Source: Microbacterium sp. 70-16
GTDB taxonomy: Bacteria; Actinomycetota; Actinomycetes; Actinomycetales; Microbacteriaceae
Assembly (NCBI RefSeq): GCF_001898315.1
Contig: NZ_MKTQ01000010.1
Location: 1-64,000, forward strand
Length of the DNA: 64,000 bases
Reading direction: 5' to 3'
Part shown: positions 24,652 through 33,960 of the stretch, one piece after another
How positions within the stretch are numbered: the stretch's first letter is position 1
Layout of the letters: each line of letters opens with the position of its first letter
Program-made: the position numbers and the translations under genes
The notes under the pieces: model-generated
Told to the model about the DNA's origin: nothing
What the model saw: the letters and a program-made list of their open reading frames with translations, nothing else
Databases searched by the model: none

Positions 24652-27600
24652 ATGTCGGCGTCTGAGATGCGAGACCACATCGAGAGAGCGCTCACTTCGT
24701 TGGGTGAAGGCCTCGCGCCCGTCGTGGCTGCACGCTTTCGAGAGGTCGCACCCGCGATCGAGGACTGGACCGACATCCTCGCGCAGAAGGACAGCCAGGC
24801 CGGGCGTGCTTTCGCACGATACAACGCTCGCGACATCTCCCTGATCCTCCGCGCGTTCACGGAGTCGTTCGGGTCGCTCGGCTACATCTTCTCGAGTCGA
24901 ATCGGTCGACAGGCACAGAATTGGGCAAGTGAGCTGCGCGATGTCAGGAACAGATGGGCGCACAACGAGGACTTCTCCGTCGCCGAGGTCTACCGTGCCC
25001 TCGACTCAGCGGAGATGCTGCTTGTCGCCGTCGGAGCACACGAGGCGGCGGACACGATACGTGAGCAGAAGCGGACCGTGCTCGCGAAGATGACGACTGA
25101 ATCTGCACCCGAGATGGCGGCCGTTGGACCCGCGTCCGAAGTAGCCCCGACGACCATCGGGGGACCGGTGTTCCCGTCTGAGGATGCGGATTGGTCGGCC
25201 GCCGACGTGGCGATTTCTATCAGCGCGCTCCCCGTTGTCAGCTATGCCCACGCCCGAAATGCAATCGAGATCGTCGACGAGGTGACGATCGACTATCGCG
25301 GCGAGGAGTTGCGCGGCGCGTCTGTCGAGATCGAGGCGATCTCGCGGCTCGGCTCGCTCGGCGACCCGAAGGTGGTGATCGTCGACCTCGACGGAACCAC
25401 GCCGACTTCGTTGCGCAACGCCGATCTTGTTCTGGACCCCGTGCGCATGCTCGCAGTCGAGCACCCGTCGGACGGGGTGATTCGCGCCACCCTGCGTGAC
25501 GCCGACGGCAGTGTCATCGCGCACAGCGACACCCCGGTGACGGTGCTGGCGGCCAATCAGTGGCTCGCGAACCCGCCGCAGCTCAGCCTCGAACTCCTCG
25601 CGTCGTTTGTGCAGCCGAACTCCCCTGCCATCGCGCCGCTGTTGGTCGAGGCATCCGACCGGCTCCAGCAAGCGACAGGCAACTCTAGGCTCGACGCCTA
25701 CCAACAAGGCTCCCGGGAGCGAGTGGACGCGATCGTCGAGGCGATCTACGAGAGCATGCGGGCACGCGATATCCGTTACGCCGAACCGCCTGCCAGTTGG
25801 GGGCTCAACGGGCAGAAAGTGCGGACGCCGGCGGAAGTCCTCGATGGTCGGTTGGGTACCTGTCTCGACACCACAGTCACGCTCGCGGCGGCGCTAGAGG
25901 AAGTGGGGATCAATTCCACGCTGTGGCTTCAAGACGGCCACATCTTCCTCGGATATTGGCGCGACGAAGCGAGTCTTGACGGACCCGCGCTTATGGATGC
26001 GGCCGAGGCGGCGAACTACGTCGGCATGGGCCAGCTCGAGGTCGTGGAGACCACGTCGCTGACGGGCGGGACGACATCACGACCGTTCGCTGATGCGCGC
26101 CGGCACCATCATCTCAGCACGCTCGCCGCCGGAGCGTCGTCCGTTCGCGGCGTCGCCGACGTCATGCAGGCGCGCCTCGCTCAGATCTATCCTCTCCCGA
26201 GTCGCACGCTGTCCGAGTCTGGCGAGGTGACGATTCACGAATACGCGGTGGCACAGGCGCCCGAGGCGCTGCACTATGCACCGACCGAGGCCGCGATCGC
26301 GGGTGATCCCGCGCGGGGCATCCCGGCACGAGTCACGCTGTGGAAGAACGCGCTTCTCGACCTGAGTCTGCGTAATCGACTGATCAACTACGGCGAGAAC
26401 TCCGGCTACCCGCTCGCGGTGCCGCAGCCCTCGCTCGCGGCGTTCGAGGACATGATCAACGCGGGCACGGCGGTCAGCCTGGTCCCCAACGATCGGATCC
26501 CCACTGTCGACACGAGCCGCGGCATCCGTTTCGGGCAGGACCTGCCGGAGACGGCGCGTGCGTCGATGCTCGCTGAACGGAAGCAGGTGTTCGTCGGCGT
26601 CACCGACGCCACGTACACGACGCGACTCCGGGCGCTTGCCTACAAGGCGCGAACCATCGTGGAAGAGACCGGAGCCAACAACCTCTACCTCGCATTCGGC
26701 ATGCTGCGGTGGACGTTCAACGACCGTGAGCTCCGATCGCCGCTCGTCCTCGTCCCCGTTGTGCTCGAGGCCACAGCTGGCGGCAAATCGTTCCGCATCA
26801 GCATCGATGAGGCCGGCGAGTCCACGCCGAACTACTGTCTTCTCGAGAAGCTGCGAGTGAGTTACGGACTCGAGATCCCCGGTCTCGCCAACCCCGCCAA
26901 GGACGATGCTGGCATCGACTTGCCAGCGGCGTTCGCGGCCGCGCGTCGGGCGGTCGCCAGTGCCCGGCTGTCATTCACCGTCGAGGACACCGTTGACCTG
27001 TCGATCCTGCAATTCGGAAAGTACCGGCTCTGGAAAGACCTCGACGAGAACTGGCAGGAGTTGGCGACGAACTCTCTCGTCGGGCATCTCGTGCACACGC
27101 CGACCAATGAATTCGTCGATCCGTTCCAAGCGCCTGCAGACGTTGATCTCGATGCGCTGAATAACGCGGTTCCCGTCCCCGCCGATTCGTCTCAACTGGA
27201 GGCGGTTGCTGAGGCCGAGGCGCTGCGGACATTTGTCTTGGAAGGCCCTCCCGGAACCGGGAAGTCGCAGACGATCACCAACCTGCTCGCTCACGCATTG
27301 GCGAATGGCAAGCGCGTCCTCTTCGTCGCGGAGAAGCGCGCGGCCCTCGACGTGGTCAAGGACCGCTTGGACTCGGTCGGACTCGGACCGTTCTCGCTGG
27401 ACCTGCACGACAAGGGGGCGCGCCCGAACGCCGTGCGCGCCCAGATTCGTGCCGCGATGGATGCCGGTGCTCGGCCCGACGGCGCCTCGCTCAAGTCCAA
27501 CACCGAGAAGGCGGCCTCAAGCCGCCGTGCACTCAAGCGTTATGCGCAGCGGCTCCATGAACCCAACATGGCCGGCCTGTCGATGTACACGGCCCGCGAG

Positions 27601-30600
27601 CAGTTGCTCGCCATGGCGGACGACATCGAGTCTTTGGAGGTGCCTGCCGCCCTCGTCGCGACGGGCACGGAGGACCAACTGGATGAACTGCGCCGAGCGC
27701 TGCGCGATCTGCCCGAGACCGCCGACCTCGCGCACCCGTCACCACTGCATCCGTGGGGCTTCGTCGCCGCGTCGGCGGCCAAGACTCCGGATAGTGCGGC
27801 GCTGCAGGCCGCAGCGCGCGAGTTCGACACCGCCCTCGCCGACCTGCTGTCTCGGCCCACGGACGAGGCGATCCTCGCCCGCGTGACAAGCCCCTCTCTG
27901 CTTGATCGGTGGGCGACACTCGCGACCGCACCGCGGTTCCCGCTCGATGCGGTCGATGCTGTGCATGCGAGGGCGCTGGCGGGCGAGATTCCCGCACTGC
28001 AGGAACGGCTGAACGGTAGCGCGGCGGAACTTCCGTGGTTTGCCGCGGTCGGCCCGGAAGCACTCGACGGCGATCCGCATGCAGTCCACACCGCGGCGCA
28101 GGGCGCAGATGCATCCGGGTTCTTCGGCCGACGTAAGCGACAACGTGCTGTGCTTGCCGGATACGGTGCGGCGCTTCGTGTCGACCCGCGTGCGTTCCCC
28201 GCACGCGACGTCACGGCACTCGCCGCAGACATCGAGCGGGCCAGCGACGAGATCCGGACGCTCCGCAGCGCTCTTCTGACGCTTCCCGTCGCGGTCGTCC
28301 CGGCCGATTGGAACCCCTATCTTCGTGAAGGCATCGAACCTGCGAAGTCCACGCTTTCATGGGCCGTGTGGGTCGGATCTGCACTGTCGGCGGGCCAGGG
28401 CGCGGCGGAACTCCGCAACTACTACGCCACGAGCTCTCCGGACAATGGCCTCGCGGAAGCGCTGACGCGCGTTGCGGCGGCGTGGAGGGCGCTCGCCGTG
28501 GCGTGCGGACTCGGTGATTCCGTGGAGAAGGATGACAGCGCATTCGTCGCCTGGGCCCGAGACAACGACTTTCTGTCAGCGTGGCGGTCGACGGCCACGG
28601 CACGAAACCTCGCGAGTGCAGCACCCGTGACGTTGGACCGGTGGATCGCTTTCTACCTGCAGTTGGAACCGCTGCGCCGCTTGGGCTTGACCGAGGCGCA
28701 CAATGCCCTGCTGGCGGGGGAGGGACCCGCCGATCTCGCATCACTCGCCCTGGAGAAGGGAATCGCCGAGACATCGATCGCCGAGCGAGGTGACTCTCAG
28801 GCGATGGCTGGGTTCGATGTGCGCGCACACAATCGCACGATCGATCGGTTCACGTCGAGCGCCGCCGCCATTCGGAGCGCGATGCCCGCGTGGATCCCCG
28901 CCGAGATCATCGGCAAGCGGCGGATCAACCCCTCCTACGAGGGCGGCATGATGGGCGAGTTGAAACGACAGCTTTCGCGCCAACGGGGTGGGATGAGTGT
29001 TCGCGCACTCTTCGAGAGCTACGGCGACCTCATCACGCAGATCGCGCCGTGTGTGCTCATGAGCCCCGAGTCAGTGGCTCGGTTCTTCCCGGCAAAGGCG
29101 AAGATGTTCGACGTCGTCGTGTTCGACGAGGCGTCGCAGATTCGCGTCGCCGATGCCGTCGGGGCGATGGGGCGTGCGACGTCGGTTGTCGTCGTCGGCG
29201 ACAGCAAGCAGATGCCTCCATCGAGTTTTGCCGAGGTGAACAGCGATATCGACGCGGACGCGTCCTCGTCAGCAGATGTCATTCTGGACGAGGAGTCGAT
29301 CCTCACCGAATGTGTGCAGGCGCGGGTGCCGCGGAAGTGGCTGTCATGGCACTACCGAAGCCAGGACGAGGCGCTGATCTCGTTCAGCAATCACGCGTAC
29401 TACGACAGCCGGCTGTCATCGTTCCCAGCGCCGTGGCCGTCCACATCGGGCGGACGAGATGCCGATCATGGCATCTCACTCGTTCGCGTCGACGGGCACT
29501 TCAACCGATCTGGCCGTGGCCGCGAGCTGCGAACCAACGCCGCGGAGGCGGAGGCCATCGTCCGCGAGGTTGAGCGCAGATTCGCGGCGTCGCCCGCGGA
29601 GACTCCGTCGCTCGGGATCATCACATTCAATGCGCAGCAACGAACGTTGGTCGAGAGTCTGCTCCGAGAGTCGGGAGACGCGCGCATCGCTCTGGCGCTT
29701 GACGAGCGCGACGGACTGTTCGTCAAGAATCTTGAGAACGTCCAGGGCGACGAACGCGACTGCATTCTGTTCTCGGTGGCGTTCAGCGCCAATGAGCGTG
29801 GCGTGATCCCCCTGAACTTCGGGCCGCTGTCGCGTGCAGGTGGAGAGCGGCGGCTCAATGTCGCGATCACGCGCGCGAGGCGGCAGGTCGTCCTCTTCGC
29901 GAGCTTCGATCCGTCTCAGTTGCGGGCAGAGGAGACCGCCTCACTGGGTATCAAGCACCTCAAGGGATATCTCGAACTCGCCGCCGTGGGTGTGGAATCG
30001 AAGACTGACGGCACGCAGCGGCAGCGTCTCATCGACCGGCACCGTGATGACATCGCCGATGAGCTTCGCACTCGAGGATTCGCTGTTCAGGCCGATCTCG
30101 GACTCTCCGACTTCCGTGTCGACATCTCGGTGGCGGACGCCGCCGATCCCGACCAGCCCCTGGTTGCGGTTCTGCTTGACGGTGAGAGTTGGCGCGCGCG
30201 GCGCACAGTCGCGGATCGCGACGGGCTGCCGGTGGACGTGCTGAAGGGGCTGATGCGGTGGCCTGGCGTCGAGCGGGTCTGGTTGCCTGAGTGGCTTCAG
30301 CAACGAGAGCAGACGCTCAGCCGGTTGGGTGATGCCGTGGTGGAGGCGCGGGCCGCGCTGCAGCGGTCGACTGTCGAGCCGCAGCCCACGAGTGTGCAGC
30401 CCCAGAGTGCAGGGGAGCAGCAGCCGGCGCCCGCACCGGTGCCCGCTGCGCAACCGGACGATCCGCGGATCGCCTTGAGGTCTGCACTTGCTCCATCAGT
30501 CGCGTCTGCCGAGCTGAGCCACTCGCACCTGCGGCAGTACACACCGTGGCAGCCGCGAGCACACGGCACTGTGGACATCCTTGATGGTCTACCGGGCTCT

Positions 30601-31089
30601 TGGGCGACGCAGGAAGTCCGTGCTGTGTTGTTGGAGATCGTGCAGAAAGAGGGCCCCGTCCACAAGCTGAGGCTGGCGCGGCTTGCGGCCGAGTCGTTCG
30701 GACTCAGTCGGGTCGCTGCCGCGCGTGCGGATGCCATACTTCGCTGCCTCCCGCCGGAGTACTCTCGACGGTCGGACAAATCCTGTGCCTGGCCGACAGG
30801 CATGGACCCGTCCGAATGGCGAGAAGTTCGGCGCAGCCTGCCTGGCGACGGACGCAACCTTGAACATGTGCCCCTTGAGGAGATCGCCAACGCGATGGCC
30901 GTCGTTGCGGAGCTCGGCGGCGGCATGCAGCAGGACGAACTCAAACGCCAGGCCCTGGCTCTCTTTGGCGGTAAGCGGATGACGGAGGGCGTGGCGGCGC
31001 TCCTTGATGCCGGGCTCGAGTGCGGCCTCACGACAGGTCGCATCGAGCGCGACGAGCGGGGGCTGTATCGCGCCGTGCGTTTGCCGTAG
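24652..31089 (+). CDS. Giant HEPN-helicase-Vsr defence protein (Hhe-like)
   Basis: 2145 residues. In order: a Swt1-type HEPN domain (about 1-135) with RNRWAH near 98, the Rx4H ribonuclease motif; a beta-rich segment; a transglutaminase-like stretch (about 340-450) with GTCLDTT and GHIFLG as possible Cys and His; and DUF4011 (LLDLSLRNRLINY, about 572). A split superfamily 1 helicase follows, with Walker A GPPGTGKSQT near 865 and VFDEASQI near 1490, then a Vsr-like nuclease region (about 1795-1885, DFRVDISVAD...AVLLDGE) and DUF3320 at the end. Known relatives are single-gene anti-phage proteins termed Hhe. The ATG at 24652 follows GAGAGGG. The hsdR stop is 3 bases upstream, so translation is coupled. 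Confidence 0.88.
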   Translation: MSASEMRDHIERALTSLGEGLAPVVAARFREVAPAIEDWTDILAQKDSQAGRAFARYNARDISLILRAFTESFGSLGYIFSSRIGRQAQNWASELRDVRNRWAHNEDFSVAEVYRALDSAEMLLVAVGAHEAADTIREQKRTVLAKMTTESAPEMAAVGPASEVAPTTIGGPVFPSEDADWSAADVAISISALPVVSYAHARNAIEIVDEVTIDYRGEELRGASVEIEAISRLGSLGDPKVVIVDLDGTTPTSLRNADLVLDPVRMLAVEHPSDGVIRATLRDADGSVIAHSDTPVTVLAANQWLANPPQLSLELLASFVQPNSPAIAPLLVEASDRLQQATGNSRLDAYQQGSRERVDAIVEAIYESMRARDIRYAEPPASWGLNGQKVRTPAEVLDGRLGTCLDTTVTLAAALEEVGINSTLWLQDGHIFLGYWRDEASLDGPALMDAAEAANYVGMGQLEVVETTSLTGGTTSRPFADARRHHHLSTLAAGASSVRGVADVMQARLAQIYPLPSRTLSESGEVTIHEYAVAQAPEALHYAPTEAAIAGDPARGIPARVTLWKNALLDLSLRNRLINYGENSGYPLAVPQPSLAAFEDMINAGTAVSLVPNDRIPTVDTSRGIRFGQDLPETARASMLAERKQVFVGVTDATYTTRLRALAYKARTIVEETGANNLYLAFGMLRWTFNDRELRSPLVLVPVVLEATAGGKSFRISIDEAGESTPNYCLLEKLRVSYGLEIPGLANPAKDDAGIDLPAAFAAARRAVASARLSFTVEDTVDLSILQFGKYRLWKDLDENWQELATNSLVGHLVHTPTNEFVDPFQAPADVDLDALNNAVPVPADSSQLEAVAEAEALRTFVLEGPPGTGKSQTITNLLAHALANGKRVLFVAEKRAALDVVKDRLDSVGLGPFSLDLHDKGARPNAVRAQIRAAMDAGARPDGASLKSNTEKAASSRRALKRYAQRLHEPNMAGLSMYTAREQLLAMADDIESLEVPAALVATGTEDQLDELRRALRDLPETADLAHPSPLHPWGFVAASAAKTPDSAALQAAAREFDTALADLLSRPTDEAILARVTSPSLLDRWATLATAPRFPLDAVDAVHARALAGEIPALQERLNGSAAELPWFAAVGPEALDGDPHAVHTAAQGADASGFFGRRKRQRAVLAGYGAALRVDPRAFPARDVTALAADIERASDEIRTLRSALLTLPVAVVPADWNPYLREGIEPAKSTLSWAVWVGSALSAGQGAAELRNYYATSSPDNGLAEALTRVAAAWRALAVACGLGDSVEKDDSAFVAWARDNDFLSAWRSTATARNLASAAPVTLDRWIAFYLQLEPLRRLGLTEAHNALLAGEGPADLASLALEKGIAETSIAERGDSQAMAGFDVRAHNRTIDRFTSSAAAIRSAMPAWIPAEIIGKRRINPSYEGGMMGELKRQLSRQRGGMSVRALFESYGDLITQIAPCVLMSPESVARFFPAKAKMFDVVVFDEASQIRVADAVGAMGRATSVVVVGDSKQMPPSSFAEVNSDIDADASSSADVILDEESILTECVQARVPRKWLSWHYRSQDEALISFSNHAYYDSRLSSFPAPWPSTSGGRDADHGISLVRVDGHFNRSGRGRELRTNAAEAEAIVREVERRFAASPAETPSLGIITFNAQQRTLVESLLRESGDARIALALDERDGLFVKNLENVQGDERDCILFSVAFSANERGVIPLNFGPLSRAGGERRLNVAITRARRQVVLFASFDPSQLRAEETASLGIKHLKGYLELAAVGVESKTDGTQRQRLIDRHRDDIADELRTRGFAVQADLGLSDFRVDISVADAADPDQPLVAVLLDGESWRARRTVADRDGLPVDVLKGLMRWPGVERVWLPEWLQQREQTLSRLGDAVVEARAALQRSTVEPQPTSVQPQSAGEQQPAPAPVPAAQPDDPRIALRSALAPSVASAELSHSHLRQYTPWQPRAHGTVDILDGLPGSWATQEVRAVLLEIVQKEGPVHKLRLARLAAESFGLSRVAAARADAILRCLPPEYSRRSDKSCAWPTGMDPSEWREVRRSLPGDGRNLEHVPLEEIANAMAVVAELGGGMQQDELKRQALALFGGKRMTEGVAALLDAGLECGLTTGRIERDERGLYRAVRLP

Positions 31090-31169
31090 CTGCACGAACC
31101 CGAAGATGGCCTCCGCGAAAGTGGGGGCCATCTTCGAGGGCGGCATCCACGAGTCGAACTGCGCGCAGC

Positions 31170-31240
31170 TCGGGAGGAGATTTCCGTTCGGGAGGACGGA
31201 TGCCGCCGAGGCATCCTCCCGAACGGAAATCTCCTCCCGA
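31170..31240. repeat. 71-bp perfect palindrome, family B copy 2
   Basis: Arms of 27 bases at 31170-31196 and 31214-31240 (ends TCGGGAGGAGATTTCCGTTC and its complement) match without an error around a 17-base centre, which itself contains GATGCC/GGCA. It lies between the convergent Hhe and esterase genes and should act as a two-way terminator. It is related to 9657-9745. Confidence 0.92.
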
Positions 31241-31261
31241 GGCGCAGACCCGCCGCCGCGC

Positions 31262-32575
31262 TCACCCGCGCAGCGCGAGGAACTCCAGCGAGTCTCCGGC
31301 GCCGAGCTGCTCGCCCCGCGCGAAGCGCGCCCAGAGCGCGCGCATCCGTCGCCCGTCCGCGGCGACTTCGGCGTAGGGAGTTCCCGCGATCAGCTGGGCA
31401 TCCGCCCACGCTGTCTGGTCGCCGAGCAGCAGCGGGAGGTCGATCGTGTGCGCGGCGCCGATCGGGTTGCCCAGCGCAGCCCACGACAGTGCATAGGTGC
31501 TGACGAGGCCGCCCGCCCGGCGATGCCGGCGGGCGAAGCGCCGCACGCCGCGGGTGTACACCGCCCAGGTGCAGAACCAGACGACCAGGCGCTCGAGCAT
31601 CCCGCCGACGACCGGCAGTCGCGACCAGGTGTCGACCCCGGGAAGCGACGGCAGGAACAGCCGCGCCTCCTCCGTGGTGCTGCCGATGAGCACGTCGATG
31701 GCGGGGGCGACGGATGCCAGCGCGGCATCCACCTCCGCCTCCGGCGGAAGCGGCGCACAGCCGTACTGCGGGGCGATCGGCATCGCGCCCTTGAGCCCGA
31801 ACCGGGCGCCGGTGGCGACGACCTGCTCCTGGACAGCAGCCACGTCGGCGAGCGTCGACGATGCGCCCAGCGGTGCGGCGGCCGCCGCGAGCGCGCGGTT
31901 GAGCGCCGCGCGCCCACGCATGATGCCCAGCGGAGCGCTCTGGATGACCGCGCGCGTGAACAGCTGCGCGGCATCCTTCGTCGCCATGAGATCGACGAGC
32001 GCCTGGGCGCCGGCGGACTGCCCGAACGCCGTGACGGATGCCGGATCGCCACCGAACGCGGCGATGTTGCGGCGGATCCAGCGGAACGCCTCGATGAGAT
32101 CGAGCAGCCCGAGGTTCGCCCGGGGCCCGTGCGGGGTCTCGATGAACCCGAGCAGGCCGAGCCGATAGGTGACGGTCACGACGACCACATCCTGCTCGGT
32201 GACGAGCGCAGCGGGATCCATGATGGCGAGGTCGCCGGCGCCGGTGACGAAGCCGCCGCCGTGCACCCAGACCAGCACGGGTCGCGGTGTGGATGCCGGG
32301 GCTGCGGGCAGCGTGATCGAGAGGTGCTGGCAGTGCTCGTCGGTGGCGCGGCCGCGCGGGTCGACGCCGAACATGGTGTCGGCGATCGGGTCGGCCGGCT
32401 GCGGGGCCTGCGGTGACCAGTCGTGCGCGACGAACGGCTCCGTGCGATCGGCGGCCGGCGCGGGCCCGCCGAAGCGCGCGGCGGTCGCATACGGGATGCC
32501 GGTCGCGCGCAGCACGGCCCCGTCCCGCCGCCCGATGACCGCGCCGCTCGGCGCGTCGAAGCGCGGGTCGCTCAT
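31262..32575 (-). CDS. Type B carboxylesterase
   Basis: 437 residues of the alpha/beta-hydrolase carboxylesterase type B family. The oxyanion motif WVHGGGFVTGAG and the nucleophile elbow FGQSAGAQ (catalytic Ser) are clear; the rest of the triad is expected in STTEEARLF and the C-terminal part. The substrate is unknown. It is somewhat shorter than the 500-residue average for the family. ATG 32575 overlaps the stop of the upstream MFS gene by 4 bases (ATGA), so this is the second gene of a two-gene operon. The operon is probably controlled by the divergent LacI protein. Confidence 0.9.
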   Translation of the reverse strand: MSDPRFDAPSGAVIGRRDGAVLRATGIPYATAARFGGPAPAADRTEPFVAHDWSPQAPQPADPIADTMFGVDPRGRATDEHCQHLSITLPAAPASTPRPVLVWVHGGGFVTGAGDLAIMDPAALVTEQDVVVVTVTYRLGLLGFIETPHGPRANLGLLDLIEAFRWIRRNIAAFGGDPASVTAFGQSAGAQALVDLMATKDAAQLFTRAVIQSAPLGIMRGRAALNRALAAAAAPLGASSTLADVAAVQEQVVATGARFGLKGAMPIAPQYGCAPLPPEAEVDAALASVAPAIDVLIGSTTEEARLFLPSLPGVDTWSRLPVVGGMLERLVVWFCTWAVYTRGVRRFARRHRRAGGLVSTYALSWAALGNPIGAAHTIDLPLLLGDQTAWADAQLIAGTPYAEVAADGRRMRALWARFARGEQLGAGDSLEFLALRG

Positions 32576-33864
32576 CGCACGCTCCGCACGCGGAAGATCA
32601 CGAACCCGCCGATGACGGCGACGGCGGCCGCGACGATGTACAGCACCGGATACGACTGCGCGGCGATGGCGAGGATGACCGGTGCGATCGCCGGCGCCAG
32701 GGCCTGCGGAAGGGTGGCCGCCGTGTTGAAGATCGCGAGGTCGTTTGCGGCATCCTCCGGATTCGGCAGCACATCGGTCGCGAGCGCGAGGTCGACCGCG
32801 GTGTAGCCGCCGTAGCCGATCCCGCCGATGACGAGCCCCGCGAAGAACAGGGTGAGATCGCCGGCTCCCGCGGTGAGCAGCAGGGCACCCGCGGTGATGA
32901 ACGCGGCGGTGATCACGAAGACCTTGCGGCGCCCGAGCTTGTCGGAGAAGCGTCCGGCGAGCACGCTCGAGACGACGGTCGCCGCGGCCAGCAGGAGGGT
33001 GCCGATGAGCACCTGGCCGGCGACGTCCTCGGCGGCGATGCCGAGGTGGCTGATCAGGTAATAAGCCTGGTAGGTGGTGAGGAACGCGTAGGCGAGCTGC
33101 AGGAGGAAGCGGCTGAGGTAGGCCCAGAAGAAGTCCGGATGCCGACGCGGATCCACCCAGAACGTCGAGAGGATGTCGCGGATGCCCTGCGCGGGGAGGG
33201 GTGCATCGTCGCGGGAGCTGCGCTCCTTCACCACGACCACGAAGAGGAGCAGGAAGAACGCACCGACGATCGCGGGCACGAGGAACATGGCGTCGGAGTT
33301 GTGCGGGACGGCGGCGATGATGATCGAGCCGACGACCAGCGCCGCCACCGTGCCGAGTCCGACGAACGCCGAGACTGAGCCGCGCTGCGCGACGGGGACC
33401 CGGTCGGACAGCACGGCGAGCAGCGAGGCGACGCAGGCGCTGCCGGCGACCGAGACGATCGCGTAGCCGGTGATGAGACCGGCGAGCCCCGGGACCAACG
33501 CCATCACGCCGCCGCCGACGAGGAGTCCGGCTGCGCCGATCACGATCCACGGCCGACGGCGACCGAACCGCGAGCGGGTGCGGTCGCTGAGCCGGCCGGC
33601 GATGGGGAGCGCGACGACCTGCAGCAGCAACCCGGTGGTCAGCACGGAGCCGAGGACGCTCGGGGCCTCGTCCGCGGAGGCCATCGTGTTGATGCGCAGC
33701 GCGAGGCTCTCCAGCGACGGCGTCAGCAGCACGAGCAGGGCGCCGAACGACGCGAGCGCGTAGACGAGGATGAACCAGGGCCCCACACGCTCAGCGGGTG
33801 CGGTGACGGACCCACCGTCCGGTGCGGAGGCGAAGGCGGGCGAGTCGTGCGGCGTGCGGGTCAT
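32572..33864 (-). CDS. MFS transporter
   Basis: 430 residues with about 12 membrane helices. The GRLSDRTRSRFGRRRPWIVIG loop between helices 2 and 3 is the major facilitator signature, and the second half repeats it as AGRFSDKLGRRKVFVIT. The layout resembles glycoside/sugar:cation symporters or related permeases. It is the first gene of a two-gene operon with the esterase. A palindromic operator lies 15 bases upstream of the start, between it and the divergent LacI regulator. It may import an ester or glycoside that the esterase then hydrolyses. Confidence 0.87.
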   Translation of the reverse strand: MTRTPHDSPAFASAPDGGSVTAPAERVGPWFILVYALASFGALLVLLTPSLESLALRINTMASADEAPSVLGSVLTTGLLLQVVALPIAGRLSDRTRSRFGRRRPWIVIGAAGLLVGGGVMALVPGLAGLITGYAIVSVAGSACVASLLAVLSDRVPVAQRGSVSAFVGLGTVAALVVGSIIIAAVPHNSDAMFLVPAIVGAFFLLLFVVVVKERSSRDDAPLPAQGIRDILSTFWVDPRRHPDFFWAYLSRFLLQLAYAFLTTYQAYYLISHLGIAAEDVAGQVLIGTLLLAAATVVSSVLAGRFSDKLGRRKVFVITAAFITAGALLLTAGAGDLTLFFAGLVIGGIGYGGYTAVDLALATDVLPNPEDAANDLAIFNTAATLPQALAPAIAPVILAIAAQSYPVLYIVAAAVAVIGGFVIFRVRSVR

Positions 33865-33879
33865 GGTTCTCTCATTGGA

Positions 33880-33899
33880 GTGCTGATACGTATAAGCAC
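33880..33899. promoter_or_regulatory. LacI-type operator between MFS and regulator genes
   Basis: A 20-base near-perfect palindrome, GTGCTGATAC then GTATAAGCAC, with a central CG typical of LacI-family sites and one mismatched pair. It lies 16 bases before the MFS start codon in the divergent gap and is the probable binding site of the protein encoded at 33961. Confidence 0.8.
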
Positions 33900-33960
33900 A
33901 CTATAGACCTCGCGGCATCCGATCTGTCTCGCTGGGTAGGATCTGCACAGGACGAACACG

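Noticed and set aside
31262..33550. One 762-residue esterase fusion
   Set aside because: The upstream half is an out-of-frame reading of the MFS gene; the esterase starts at 32575 with a 4-base overlap.
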